A stretch of 64,000 nucleotides of DNA, taken from positions 1 to 64,000 of the forward strand of contig NZ_JAFFJU010000004.1 of assembly GCF_016924655.1 (NCBI RefSeq), written 5' to 3'. Below the pieces are notes generated by a model, which did not search any database, was not told the DNA's origin, and saw only the letters and a list, made by a program, of their open reading frames with translations. Shown one piece after another: positions 53,507 through 62,390 of the stretch. Source of the stretch: Sphingomonas arenae (GTDB taxonomy: Bacteria > Pseudomonadota > Alphaproteobacteria > Sphingomonadales > Sphingomonadaceae). Numbering within the stretch: the stretch's first letter is position 1; every line of letters begins with the position of its first letter. Position numbers and translations under genes: made by a program.

Positions 53507-54386
53507 CGCCGACCGCCTGCACATCGCCATCCAGAAGTCAGGCCGCCTGTCCGACGCTAGCCGCGGCCTGCTGAAGGACGCAGGTCTTCGCATCCAGGGC
53601 GGCCGGAATGAACTCACGGCCCGGGTGGAGAACTTCCCCGCCGACCTGATGATGGTCCGCGATGACGACATCCCCACCTTCGTCGGCGACGGCGTTTGCG
53701 AGTTCGGGATCGTCGGCGGCAACGTGCTGGAGGAGTTCGTCCTCGGCCGCCCCGACGCTGGGCTGGAGGTGGTTGCCCCGCTGGGCTTCGGCCGCTGCTC
53801 GTTGAAACTCGCCGCGCCGCTCGATGCAGTCTACGATGGTCCACTATCGCTTGCCGGCACGCGCGTCGCCACTTCCTATCCTCGCATCGTCCAGCGCTTC
53901 CTCGACGACCACGGAGTAACTGCCACCATTGTTGAGATGAACGGTGCGGTGGAGCTCGCACCCCGTCTCAGGATCGCCGGCTACATCTGTGATCTGGTGA
54001 GCACCGGCGCGACACTGGAGGCCAACGGCCTGCGCCCGGTCGCCGACGTTTTCGACAGCGAAGCCGTGCTCATCCGCACGAGGCAGAACATCGGCGAGGC
54101 TCGCGACGAGCTCGCCACCCGCCTCCTCAACCGCATCAGCGGCGTGCTCGCGACCAAGGAGTCGAAGTACATCATGCTGAATGCGCCGGCGGATGCGCTG
54201 CGGGAGATCACTGCGATCCTGCCGGGTGCCGAAGCCCCGACGGTCCTACCCCTGCATGGTCGCCCGGGCCACTTTGCCGTCCATGCCGTCTGCCAGGAGT
54301 CGGTCTTCTGGGAGACGCTCCAGAAGCTGAAGAGTGCCGGCGCCTCCGCCATCCTGGTGCTCCCCATCGAGAAGATGATGCTGTGA
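53496..54386 (+). CDS. hisG: ATP phosphoribosyltransferase, long form
   Basis: The ATG at 53496 gives 296 residues, the long HisG form. It starts LHIAIQKSGRLSDASRGLLKD, has CEFGIVGGNVLEE and a PRPP loop region ICDLVSTGATLEANGL, and a C-terminal ACT-like regulatory domain (about 215-296). It condenses ATP and PRPP, the first committed step, and is feedback-inhibited by histidine. The long form needs no HisZ. The longer frame from 53004 runs through yerC in another frame and was rejected. Confidence 0.95.
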   Translation: MLVDADRLHIAIQKSGRLSDASRGLLKDAGLRIQGGRNELTARVENFPADLMMVRDDDIPTFVGDGVCEFGIVGGNVLEEFVLGRPDAGLEVVAPLGFGRCSLKLAAPLDAVYDGPLSLAGTRVATSYPRIVQRFLDDHGVTATIVEMNGAVELAPRLRIAGYICDLVSTGATLEANGLRPVADVFDSEAVLIRTRQNIGEARDELATRLLNRISGVLATKESKYIMLNAPADALREITAILPGAEAPTVLPLHGRPGHFAVHAVCQESVFWETLQKLKSAGASAILVLPIEKMML

Positions 54387-55681
54387 AGACCCTCCGCTGG
54401 TCCGCCCTTTCCCTTGAAGAGCGCCGCGCCGCGCTCGCCCGCCCCGAGCAGCGCCGTTCGCGGGAGCTTCAGGCATCGGTACGTGCGATTGTCGATGACG
54501 TGCGCGCCGACAGTTGGGACGCCCTCTGCGATATCGCCGAGCGCCTCGATGGCGAAGCTCCGCGCCTCGTTAAGGTCGCGCCGGTCGCCGCCAAAGCCCG
54601 CCGCAACTTCGCTCCCGACGTTGTTGCGGCCATGGAGCTCGCCGCCGCCAACATACGCGCCTTTCACGCGGCGAGCTTGCCACGCGAGACGGCTGTTGAA
54701 ACCATGCCTGGCCTTACCGTCCGCAAGGTCTGGCGTCCCATCGACCGTGTTGGCCTTTACGTCCCTGGTGGCAAGACCCCTCTTTTCTCCACCCTGCTGA
54801 TGCTGGCGATCCCTGCCCGGGCGGCTGGCGTTGAAGAGGTGGTCGTCGTCACCCCGCCCCGTCCGCAAGGCGGCCTCGACATAGCTATCGGTCTCGCCGC
54901 CGAGCTTTGCGGCATCGATGCGATCTGGACCATCGGCGGCGCACAAGCCATCGCCGCCCTGGCGTTCGGATCTGGCGACATCCCCGCGGTTGCGAAGATT
55001 TGCGGACCCGGCAACGCCTGGGTGGCCGAAGCCAAGACTTACGTCTCCTCCCTTCCTGGCGGCCCGGCCATCGACATGCCCGCGGGCCCGAGCGAACTGA
55101 TGGTCGTCGCCGATGACAGCGCCGATCCGGCGACCGTCGCCGCGGACCTGCTGAGCCAGGCCGAGCACGACTCGGCCGCCCAGGTCCTGCTCGCCACCCC
55201 CAGCGAGCGCCTCGCCAGCGCCGTCCAGGCGGAGCTCACTGCTCAACTTGCCACCCTGCCCCGCCGCGACTTCGCCCAGGCCGCGCTTGACGGCGGCACC
55301 ATCCTGCTTGCTGGCGACCTCACCGAAGCCGCTGACATCGCCAACCTCTACGCCCCCGAGCACCTCTGCCTCGCCGTGGAGGACCCGCAAACCCTCCTCC
55401 CGCTCATCCGCAACGCCGGCGCGGTCTTCGCCGGTCACGCGGCGGCCGAGTCCTTCGGCGACTATCTTGCCGGCTCCAGCCATGTCCTTCCGACCGACGG
55501 CGCCGCGCGGGCCTGGAGCGGCGTCTCCGTGCACACCTTCCTGAGAGCAATGAGCGTCCAGACCGTCACGAGCCAGGCTGGCCGGGCCCTGGCCGCTCCC
55601 GCAGCAGCCCTGGCCCGCCTCGAGGGCCTGGAGGCCCACGCCCGCGCCGCCGACATTCGTGCCGTGAGCGTGCCCGCATGA
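54383..55681 (+). CDS. hisD: Histidinol dehydrogenase
   Basis: The 432-residue protein starts at a GTG overlapping hisG. It has VGLYVPGGKTPLFST, TIGGAQAIAALAFG, KICGPGNAWVAEAK, DMPAGPSELMVVADD and NLYAPEHLC, all HisD signatures including the zinc and His catalytic residues. It oxidises histidinol to histidine in two NAD-dependent steps. The stop overlaps the next start (ATGA). Confidence 0.96.
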   Translation: MKTLRWSALSLEERRAALARPEQRRSRELQASVRAIVDDVRADSWDALCDIAERLDGEAPRLVKVAPVAAKARRNFAPDVVAAMELAAANIRAFHAASLPRETAVETMPGLTVRKVWRPIDRVGLYVPGGKTPLFSTLLMLAIPARAAGVEEVVVVTPPRPQGGLDIAIGLAAELCGIDAIWTIGGAQAIAALAFGSGDIPAVAKICGPGNAWVAEAKTYVSSLPGGPAIDMPAGPSELMVVADDSADPATVAADLLSQAEHDSAAQVLLATPSERLASAVQAELTAQLATLPRRDFAQAALDGGTILLAGDLTEAADIANLYAPEHLCLAVEDPQTLLPLIRNAGAVFAGHAAAESFGDYLAGSSHVLPTDGAARAWSGVSVHTFLRAMSVQTVTSQAGRALAAPAAALARLEGLEAHARAADIRAVSVPA

Positions 55682-57336
55682 GCCTCGCCCAGCGCCTCGC
55701 CCGCCCCGAGCTGCTCGATTTACCGCCCTTCGACCTTGGCGAGCGGCACGGCGGCTATGGCGCGGATACGATCAAGCTCGACGCGAACGAGAATCCCTAT
55801 CCGCCGCTATCCGGCGGTGACCTCGCCGCCGGCCTCAACCGCTATCCGGAGCCGCAACCCGCCGCGCTGCGTGCCGCCATGGCGTCGCTCTACGGCGTGG
55901 CTCCCGAGCAGCTGCTGCTCACCCGCGGCGGCGATGATGCGATCGATCTCCTCTGCCGCACCTTCCTCCGCGGCCGCGAGGATGCGGTCGCGGTGTGCCT
56001 GCCGACTTTCTCCGCCTACGCCCATTTCGCCCGGCTGCAGGGCGCCCGCGTGATCGAGGCGCGGCTCGACGACAGGTTCGACTTCACCGCGGACCTGCTG
56101 CTCGCGGCCGTGGCCGGCGAACCCGCGCTCAAGCTCGCCTTCATCTGCTCGCCGAACAACCCAACGGGCAACGAGGTCGACCCAACCGAAATCCTCAAGG
56201 CCGCCGACGCGATGCCCGACACGATCCTGCTGGTCGACGAGGCTTATCTCGAATTCTCGGCCACCCCGAGCCTGGTCGACGAGGCAGTCCGCCGCCCCAA
56301 TCTCCTGGTCCTCAAGACCCTGTCAAAGGCGTTCGGCCTCGCCGGTGCCCGTGTCGGCGGACTGGTCGGCCCAGCGGAGACCCTCGACGTGATCTCCCGC
56401 GCTTTGCCGCCCTACCCACTGCCGACCCTCTCCATCGAGGCGGCGCTCCAGGCTCTTCAGCCATCCCGGCGCGCGGTTCATCAGAGACGGATCGACCGTA
56501 TTCTTGCCGAGCGCGCGCGCCTGGCGCCGCTGCTCCAGCAATCGCCATTGGTGAACCGGATCCACGTCGGCGGCGGGAACTTCCTCTTTCTTGAGGTAGA
56601 GTCTCCGGAAGTGCTCGCCAAGCGCCTGGTAGAGCTCGGGATCAAAGTTCGGTTCCGGTCCAATGCGGCACCTGGTGGCGTCCGCCTCACCATCGGCACG
56701 CCCGAGGAGAATGACGCAGCCCTTGACGCCTTCGAGGTAGGCCAGCAGAGCCGCCCCGCGCGCCGCGCCGAACTGGCCCGCGACACGCGCGAGACCCGCA
56801 TCGCCGTAGCCGTGGACCTCGACCGTGCCGAGCCACGCCGCATCGCCACGGGCGTGCCCTATTACGACCACATGCTCGACCAGCTCGCGGCTCACGGCAA
56901 CTTCAGCCTGGTCCTCAGCTGCGACGGCGACACGGAGATCGACGCTCACCACACGGTGGAGGACTGCACGATTGCCCTTGGCCAGGCGCTGAAATCCGCC
57001 CTCGCTGACAAGCGCGGGATCGGGCGCTTCGGCTTCGCCCTACCGATGGACGAGACGCAGGCCCAAGTGCTGATCGACCTGTCCGGCCGTCCGTACAGCC
57101 GGTTCGAGGGCGCGTTCGCCGCCAGCCACATCGGCGATTACCCGACCGAGATGACGCCCCATGTCTTCCGCAGCTTCGCCGACAGCCTCGGCGCTGCGAT
57201 CCACGTCAAGGTCGATGGCGAGAACGACCATCACAAGGTCGAGGCCTGCTTCAAGGCGTTCGGCCGAGCTCTGCGCCAGGCGGTCGCCAGGGAGGGGAGC
57301 CCCGACGCTCTCCCCAGTACCAAGGGGCTCCTGTGA
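55678..57336 (+). CDS. hisCB: Fused histidinol-phosphate aminotransferase / imidazoleglycerol-phosphate dehydratase
   Basis: One continuous 552-codon frame holds two enzymes. Residues 1-352 are HisC: KLDANENPYPP, ICSPNNPTGN, VDEAYLEF and the PLP Lys217 in TLSKAFGLAGARVG. Residues about 366-552 are HisB: GVPYYDHMLDQLAAHG, metal motif HHTVED (His424-425), MDETQAQVLIDLSGRP and HHKVEA (His518-519), ending PSTKG. Only about 13 residues link them. They catalyse steps 7 and 6 of the pathway. There is no internal stop or frame change. The HisB phosphatase domain of enterobacteria is absent. Confidence 0.94.
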   Translation: MSLAQRLARPELLDLPPFDLGERHGGYGADTIKLDANENPYPPLSGGDLAAGLNRYPEPQPAALRAAMASLYGVAPEQLLLTRGGDDAIDLLCRTFLRGREDAVAVCLPTFSAYAHFARLQGARVIEARLDDRFDFTADLLLAAVAGEPALKLAFICSPNNPTGNEVDPTEILKAADAMPDTILLVDEAYLEFSATPSLVDEAVRRPNLLVLKTLSKAFGLAGARVGGLVGPAETLDVISRALPPYPLPTLSIEAALQALQPSRRAVHQRRIDRILAERARLAPLLQQSPLVNRIHVGGGNFLFLEVESPEVLAKRLVELGIKVRFRSNAAPGGVRLTIGTPEENDAALDAFEVGQQSRPARRAELARDTRETRIAVAVDLDRAEPRRIATGVPYYDHMLDQLAAHGNFSLVLSCDGDTEIDAHHTVEDCTIALGQALKSALADKRGIGRFGFALPMDETQAQVLIDLSGRPYSRFEGAFAASHIGDYPTEMTPHVFRSFADSLGAAIHVKVDGENDHHKVEACFKAFGRALRQAVAREGSPDALPSTKGLL

Positions 57337-57914
57337 CGCTGGCGGTCGTCGACCTCGGCTACGGCAACCTCGGGTCGATCGCCATCGCGTTCGAGCGCTT
57401 CGGCCTGCAGCCCCTGGTCACGGCCGATCCCGAGCGGATTGCCGGGGCAGACAAGGTCCTGCTTCCGGGCGTCGGCGCGGCCGGCTTCGCGATGGAGCGG
57501 ATCGCCACCCTCGGCCTCGCTCCCGTGCTGCGCGCGCTCACCCAGCCGGCGCTCGGCATCTGCCTCGGCATGCAGCTCCTATTCGAACGCAGCGAGGAAG
57601 AGGACACCCCTTGCCTCGGCCTCATCCCCGGTCAGGTCCGCCGCCTCGGACCCGCGCCCGAGCGCCCGGTCCCGCACATGGGCTGGAGCGCGCTTGAGGT
57701 GGAAGATGAAAGCATCGGCCTAAACTCTTGCGACTATGTCTATTTCGCTCACAGCTACGCCTGCGACGATGGACCCGCCACCGTCGCCCGCGCCACCTAC
57801 GGCCGAACCATTCCTGCTGTCGTCCGCCACGCGAACTGGACCGGTGCGCAATTCCATCCGGAACGCTCCGGCAAGGCTGGCGCCGCGTTCCTGAAAGCAT
57901 GGCTCGACGCATGA
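57333..57914 (+). CDS. hisH: Imidazole glycerol phosphate synthase, glutaminase subunit
   Basis: The 193-residue class I glutamine amidotransferase starts at a GTG (GTGA overlap). It has Cys77 in LGICLGMQLLFE and the His175-Glu177 pair in GAQFHPERSGKAG. It passes ammonia to HisF. The position between hisB and hisA is standard. Confidence 0.95.
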   Translation: MTLAVVDLGYGNLGSIAIAFERFGLQPLVTADPERIAGADKVLLPGVGAAGFAMERIATLGLAPVLRALTQPALGICLGMQLLFERSEEEDTPCLGLIPGQVRRLGPAPERPVPHMGWSALEVEDESIGLNSCDYVYFAHSYACDDGPATVARATYGRTIPAVVRHANWTGAQFHPERSGKAGAAFLKAWLDA

Positions 57915-58627
57915 TTCTGCTCCCCGCCATGGACCTGATGGGCGGCAAGGTCGTGCGCCTTCGCCAGGGCCGCTTCGAGGACGCGACGGTCTACCCCGCC
58001 GACCCGGTCGAAGCCCTGCGCCGCTTCGCAGAGGCTGGAGCCGAGTGGGCGCATGTCGTCGACCTGGATGGCGCCCGCGCCGGTGAGCCGGTCCAGCACG
58101 ACTTGCTGCGCACCCTGGCAGCGGGTTCGTCGCTCAAGCTACAGGTCGCGGGCGGCATCCGCACTGCCGATCACGTCGCGGTACTCCTCGACAGCGGCGT
58201 CAATCGGGTGGTGGTTGGCTCGCTGTGCGTGAAGCAGCCCGATCTCGTCCGCTCCTTTCTCGACCGCTTCGGACCCAGTCGTATTACGCTCTCGCTCGAC
58301 GTGCGCGTGATTGACGGCACCCCGATGGTCGCCACCCACGGCTGGCAGCAGGACAGCGGACGATCCTTGTGGGACGTGGCTGCCGACTTCCCCGCTGCGA
58401 GCCACCTGCTGCTCACCGACATCGGCCGCGACGGCATGCTGGAGGGCCCGAACTTCGCCCTGCTCGAACAAGCGTCCGAGCGCCTCCCGCACCTCGCCAT
58501 CCAGGCTTCCGGCGGCGTTAGTGCGCTGGACGACCTCCGCCGCTTGCGCACGCCCGCCGCCATCGTTGGCCGTGCCCTGTGGGAAGGCCGCATCGATCTC
58601 GCGGAGGCCGTTAGTGCCTGCGCGTAG
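57911..58627 (+). CDS. hisA: ProFAR isomerase
   Basis: The ATG at 57911 overlaps the hisH stop and gives a 238-residue TIM barrel. Key patterns are [16 protein letters not shown] with Asp8, VAGGIRT, and [15 protein letters not shown] with the second catalytic Asp. It isomerises ProFAR to PRFAR. A longer frame from 57728 lies inside hisH and was rejected. It overlaps hisF by 14 bases. Confidence 0.95.
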   Translation: MILLPAMDLMGGKVVRLRQGRFEDATVYPADPVEALRRFAEAGAEWAHVVDLDGARAGEPVQHDLLRTLAAGSSLKLQVAGGIRTADHVAVLLDSGVNRVVVGSLCVKQPDLVRSFLDRFGPSRITLSLDVRVIDGTPMVATHGWQQDSGRSLWDVAADFPAASHLLLTDIGRDGMLEGPNFALLEQASERLPHLAIQASGGVSALDDLRRLRTPAAIVGRALWEGRIDLAEAVSACA

Positions 58628-59381
58628 AATCATCCCCTGCCTCGACGTCAAGGATGGGCGGGTGGTAAAGGGCGTCCAGTTCCGTGCCCACCGGGACGTC
58701 GGCGACATCGTTGAACACGCCCTGCGCTACTCGGAGGAGGGCGCCGACGAGCTCGTCTTCTACGACATCGGGGCCAGCGCCGAGGGCCGCTGCCTCGACA
58801 CCGACTGGATCCGCCGGATCGCCCGGGTCATCGACATTCCCTTCGCCGTGGCCGGGGGCCTTCGCACCCGTGACCAAGCCGCTGCCTGCCTCGACGCGGG
58901 CGCCGACAAAGTCTCGATCAATTCACCCGCGCTCGAACGGCCCGCCCTTATCGACGAGCTCGCCCGCGACTTCGGCAGCCAATGCGTGGTGCTCGGAGTC
59001 GACAGCTTCGAGGCCGGCGGTATCTACTGGGTCAAGCAATATACCGGCTCGCCCGACGCCACCCGTGACACGGGCCGCCAGACCCTTGACTGGGTGCGCG
59101 AGGTGACGGGACGCGGCGCCGGCGAGATCGTCCTCAACTGCATGCGCCGCGACGGCGTCCGCACCGGCTACGATCTCCCCCATACGCGCGCGGTGGTGGA
59201 CGCGGTCACCGTACCGGTTATCGCCAGCGGCGGCGCGGGCGCTCCGGAGCACTTCCGCGATGCCTTCATGATGGGGGGCGCAAGCGGCGCGCTCGCCGCC
59301 ACCGTCTTCCACGATCGCCTGATCCCCATCCCCGCCCTCAAGGAGTTCCTCGCGACATGCGGGATCGAAGTGCGCCGCTGA
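58614..59381 (+). CDS. hisF: Imidazole glycerol phosphate synthase, cyclase subunit
   Basis: The GTG at 58614, with gcggagg upstream, gives 255 residues. The TIM barrel has [18 protein letters not shown] with Asp11, [24 protein letters not shown] and [12 protein letters not shown]. It joins with HisH to make imidazole glycerol phosphate and AICAR. It ends 25 bases inside hisIE. Confidence 0.95.
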   Translation: MPARRIIPCLDVKDGRVVKGVQFRAHRDVGDIVEHALRYSEEGADELVFYDIGASAEGRCLDTDWIRRIARVIDIPFAVAGGLRTRDQAAACLDAGADKVSINSPALERPALIDELARDFGSQCVVLGVDSFEAGGIYWVKQYTGSPDATRDTGRQTLDWVREVTGRGAGEIVLNCMRRDGVRTGYDLPHTRAVVDAVTVPVIASGGAGAPEHFRDAFMMGGASGALAATVFHDRLIPIPALKEFLATCGIEVRR

Positions 59382-60010
59382 GCCTCTCGGACGTGGAGAC
59401 GCTCGCCTGGGACAAGATGGGCGGGCTCATCCCCGCCGTTGTCCAGGACCGCGGCACGTCCACCGTGTTGATGCTTGGCTACATGGACCGTGCAGCGCTA
59501 TCGGCCACGCTGGAGAGCGGTCTTGCCACTTTCTTCAGCCGATCGAGACAGCGCCTGTGGCAGAAGGGAGAGACCAGCGGCAATGTGCTGCGCGTCGCTA
59601 CCATTCACGCCGATTGCGATAGCGACGCCCTGCTGGTGTTGGCGGATTCGGAGGGACCTACGTGCCACCTCGGAACGCCAAGTTGCTTCGACGCCGCGCC
59701 GGGCGGCCCCGCCTGGCTTGGCGAACTCGCGCGGATCGTCTCTGACCGCGCCAACGCCACTCCGGACGAGAGTTATACCGCCCGTCTCCTTGCCCACGGT
59801 CTCCCCCGCATCGCCCAGAAGGTCGGCGAGGAAGGCGTGGAGGTCGCCCTTGCAGCTGTCACCCGCGACGCCGCGGGAACCGCTGAGGAGATCGCCGACC
59901 TCCTTTACCACCTTACCGTGCTGATGGAGGCCCGTGCGACCGGCTGGGAGCAGGTCGTCGCAGTCCTGAAGTTCCGCCATCAGGACCTCCGTAACATCGC
60001 TGACACTTGA
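59357..60010 (+). CDS. hisIE: Bifunctional phosphoribosyl-AMP cyclohydrolase / phosphoribosyl-ATP pyrophosphatase
   Basis: The 217-residue protein has an N-terminal HisI domain ([44 protein letters not shown] with metal Cys and His) and a C-terminal HisE domain of the MazG-like fold ([27 protein letters not shown]). It performs steps 2 and 3. Separate hisI and hisE genes are more usual in alphaproteobacteria, so the fusion is worth noting. It is the last his gene. Confidence 0.94.
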   Translation: MRDRSAPLSLSDVETLAWDKMGGLIPAVVQDRGTSTVLMLGYMDRAALSATLESGLATFFSRSRQRLWQKGETSGNVLRVATIHADCDSDALLVLADSEGPTCHLGTPSCFDAAPGGPAWLGELARIVSDRANATPDESYTARLLAHGLPRIAQKVGEEGVEVALAAVTRDAAGTAEEIADLLYHLTVLMEARATGWEQVVAVLKFRHQDLRNIADT

Positions 60011-60062
60011 TCGGCGCGCGCCCCGTCCGCACTTGCCCCCGCTCCCAACTTGCCGGAATTCC

Positions 60063-60983
60063 ATGTCGCCCGATCTTGCCATCCTCTACGAGCACCCGCT
60101 TTGGTTCGAGCCGCTCTTCACCGCCCTCGACCGGCGCGGCATCAACTACGTCAAGATTCCCCTGGCCGACCACGCCTTCGATCCCGTGGTCGCGGAGCCT
60201 CCCGCCCCGGTCATCTTCAGCCGCGTGGCGATGTCGGGATTTCTGCGCGAACCCGAGCACCCGATCTTCTACGCGCAAGCCTTGCTGGATCACTGGTGCC
60301 GAGCGGGGGTACGCATCCTGAACGGGCCGGAGGTGCTCGCTATCGACTCCTCCAAGGCGCGGCAGCTGTCTCTCATCGCGTCGCTGGGGCATGCGGTTCC
60401 GGCCACGCGGGTAGTGCATCGCGCCCAGGACCTGACGACTGCTGCCGAGGGCATGTCCTACCCGCTGCTTGCGAAAGCGAACATCGGCGGCTCCGGCGCA
60501 GGCATCGTCCGCTACGATAGTCGCGAGGAGCTGGAGCGTTCGATTGCTGAGGGAACCGTGCCAGAGTCCATCGATAAGGTTTTGTTGCTGCAGGACTATG
60601 TGCCAGCACGCGGCGACACCATCCTGCGCATCGAGACGCTGGCCGGAAACTTCCTCTATGCACTGGAGGTGTCCACCGGCGACACCTTCGACCTATGCCC
60701 TGCCGACGCCTGCCAGGTGCAGCCAGGCCGCGCAGCCGTCACGATGAAAGCGGTGCAGCCCTCGGCCGACGTGGTCAGCGCCGCTGAAGGCATCGCCCGA
60801 GCGGTCGGACTGGACGTCGGCGGTGTCGAGGTCGTCATCGATGATCGTGACGGCCGCCCGCGCTTCTATGACATCAACGCGCTGTCGAATTTCGTCGCCA
60901 AGCCATTGGAGGTGCTGGGCTGGGATCCGCACGAGCGGCTTGTCGACATGCTCCAGTCCATCATCGCCGAGGTGAAGTCATGA
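60063..60983 (+). CDS. ATP-grasp family ligase (RimK-like), unknown substrate
   Basis: The ATG at 60063 gives 306 residues. A pre-ATP-grasp domain is followed by an ATP-grasp core: YPLLAKANIGGSGAGIVRYD (phosphate-binding Lys and Gly-loop), LLLQDYVPARGDTILRIE, and GVEVVIDDRDGRPRFYDINA with the metal-binding acidic and Asn residues. Such enzymes ligate a carboxylate to an amine or thiol. It starts 52 bases after hisIE and its stop overlaps the next gene (ATGA), so it may be co-transcribed with the his operon. The substrate is unknown. Confidence 0.82.
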   Translation: MSPDLAILYEHPLWFEPLFTALDRRGINYVKIPLADHAFDPVVAEPPAPVIFSRVAMSGFLREPEHPIFYAQALLDHWCRAGVRILNGPEVLAIDSSKARQLSLIASLGHAVPATRVVHRAQDLTTAAEGMSYPLLAKANIGGSGAGIVRYDSREELERSIAEGTVPESIDKVLLLQDYVPARGDTILRIETLAGNFLYALEVSTGDTFDLCPADACQVQPGRAAVTMKAVQPSADVVSAAEGIARAVGLDVGGVEVVIDDRDGRPRFYDINALSNFVAKPLEVLGWDPHERLVDMLQSIIAEVKS

Positions 60984-62017
60984 GGTTTGGTTACTGGATG
61001 CCGGTGTTTGGCGGCTGGTTGCGCAACATCCCGGACGAAAAGATGGAGGCGAGCTGGGACTACGTCCGGCGGCTGACCCAGCGCAGCGAGGAGACCGGCT
61101 GGGACCTCAGCCTGATCGCGGAATTGAACCTCAACGACATCAAGGGCGTCGAGGAGCCGGCGCTGGATGCCTGGTCGACAGCGGCCGCGCTGGCGGCGGT
61201 GACGTCGAGCATCGAGCTGATGGTCGCGGTTCGGCCAAACTTCCACCAGCCCGCGCTGTTCGCCAAGCAGGCGGCCAACATCGACAACATCTCCGGCGGT
61301 CGCCTGGCGCTGAACGTGGTGTCGTCCTGGTGGGCGCAGGAGGCGCAGTCCTATGGGTTGCAGTTCGACCAGCATGACGATCGCTACGGCCGCACGTCGG
61401 AGTGGCTGAAGGTCATCGACGGGCTGTGGCGCGAGAAGAGGTTCAGCTTCGAGGGCGAGCGCTACCGCCTGGATGGGGCGATCTGCGAACCCAAGCCCGT
61501 GCGCAAGCCGAGGCCGACCATCTACGCCGGAGGCGAGAGCGAAGCGGCGAAAACGATGATCGCCACGCAATGCGACGCCTACGTGATGCACGGCGACCCG
61601 GTGGATGCGATCCGGCCCAAGGTCGCGAACATGGCGCAGCGGCGGGAGCGTGCGGCCGGCCCTCCGATGCAGTTCGGAATGGCGGCATTCGCGATCGTGC
61701 GCGACAGCGAGGCCGAGGCCAAACGTGAGCTCGAACGCATCACCCAGCTTCCGCCGAAGCCGCCGGCGGGGTTCGACAATTTCGACCAGTGGCTGTCCGG
61801 CACGAAGCTGGAGCGCGAACTGAAGTTGCAGGAATATAGCGTCTCCAACCGAGGTCTGCGTCCCAACCTGGTCGGCACTCCTGAGCAGCTCCGGGAGCGC
61901 ATCGAGGAATATGAGGAAGCCGGGCTCGACCTGCTGCTGTTGCAGATGAGCCCCCAGGCCGAGGAGATGGACCGCTTCGCCGAGCAGGTGATCGCGCCAA
62001 TGCGCCGCGCGGCCTAG
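60980..62017 (+). CDS. sfnG: Luciferase-like flavin monooxygenase, SfnG-type
   Basis: The 345-residue protein is a bacterial luciferase-like flavin oxidoreductase. MRFGYWMPVFGGWLRN, IAELNLNDIKG, RISGGR-like NISGGRLALNVVSSWW and TIYAGGESEAAK closely fit dimethylsulfone monooxygenase SfnG. SfnG uses FMNH2 and O2 to turn dimethylsulfone into methanesulfinate. The start overlaps the ATP-grasp stop. No flavin reductase or sulfonate transporter is nearby, so the true substrate may differ. The stop shares CTAG with a convergent gene. Confidence 0.85.
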   Translation: MRFGYWMPVFGGWLRNIPDEKMEASWDYVRRLTQRSEETGWDLSLIAELNLNDIKGVEEPALDAWSTAAALAAVTSSIELMVAVRPNFHQPALFAKQAANIDNISGGRLALNVVSSWWAQEAQSYGLQFDQHDDRYGRTSEWLKVIDGLWREKRFSFEGERYRLDGAICEPKPVRKPRPTIYAGGESEAAKTMIATQCDAYVMHGDPVDAIRPKVANMAQRRERAAGPPMQFGMAAFAIVRDSEAEAKRELERITQLPPKPPAGFDNFDQWLSGTKLERELKLQEYSVSNRGLRPNLVGTPEQLRERIEEYEEAGLDLLLLQMSPQAEEMDRFAEQVIAPMRRAA

Positions 62018-62220
62018 TCGCCCTCACCTTCGGACCGGCGGTGAGCGGCGCAGCCTAGCGTCGCGTGGCATCCCATCGGGAGATCGGGCGTGGAAGGACG
62101 GTCCGGCTGCCCATGGTGAGTTCCATGTGTCCGGGCGGGCTCATGGTGCATGGGGCCGAGGCAGCAGACGGTCATGACCATCTGCAGGCACGCCGCGAGT
62201 CCAAGCAGCGGAGCGGTCAC
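62014..62220 (-). CDS. Tiny Cys/His-rich ORF coupled to ccoS
   Basis: A GTG at 62220 overlaps the ccoS stop (GTGA) and opens 68 codons. The product has a hydrophobic N-terminal segment (about 3-22) and many potential metal ligands: Cys11, 19, 20, 51 and 57, plus seven His, including HH pairs at 25-26 and 35-36 and MGCHATLGCAAH at 49-60. No homologue is recognised. Its place after copper-pump and oxidase-assembly genes suggests a copper-binding membrane peptide. It may also be non-coding. Confidence 0.5.
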   Translation of the reverse strand: MTAPLLGLAACLQMVMTVCCLGPMHHEPARTHGTHHGQPDRPSTPDLPMGCHATLGCAAHRRSEGEGD

Positions 62221-62390
62221 GAGGGATCGCCTGCGGGAGGCGGCAAGGGCTGATCGTCGTCGATCAGAATGCGCATCCCGGCGCCGTCCATGTCCTCGAA
62301 CTGGCCGCGCTTCATGGCCCAGAAAAAGGCGGCCAGGCCGGACAGGCCCAGAAACAGAGCCAAGGGGATGAGGAGGGCCAGACCGCTCAT
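62217..62390 (-). CDS. ccoS: cbb3-type cytochrome oxidase assembly protein CcoS
   Basis: A 57-codon frame from the ATG at 62390 encodes MSGLALLIPLALFLGLSGLA, one membrane helix, then FFWAMKRGQFEDMDGAG, the CcoS/FixS hallmark. CcoS is needed to mature cbb3 oxidase. The start overlaps the ccoI stop (ATGA at 62387-62390), the standard ccoI-ccoS order. Confidence 0.93.
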   Translation of the reverse strand: MSGLALLIPLALFLGLSGLAAFFWAMKRGQFEDMDGAGMRILIDDDQPLPPPAGDPS

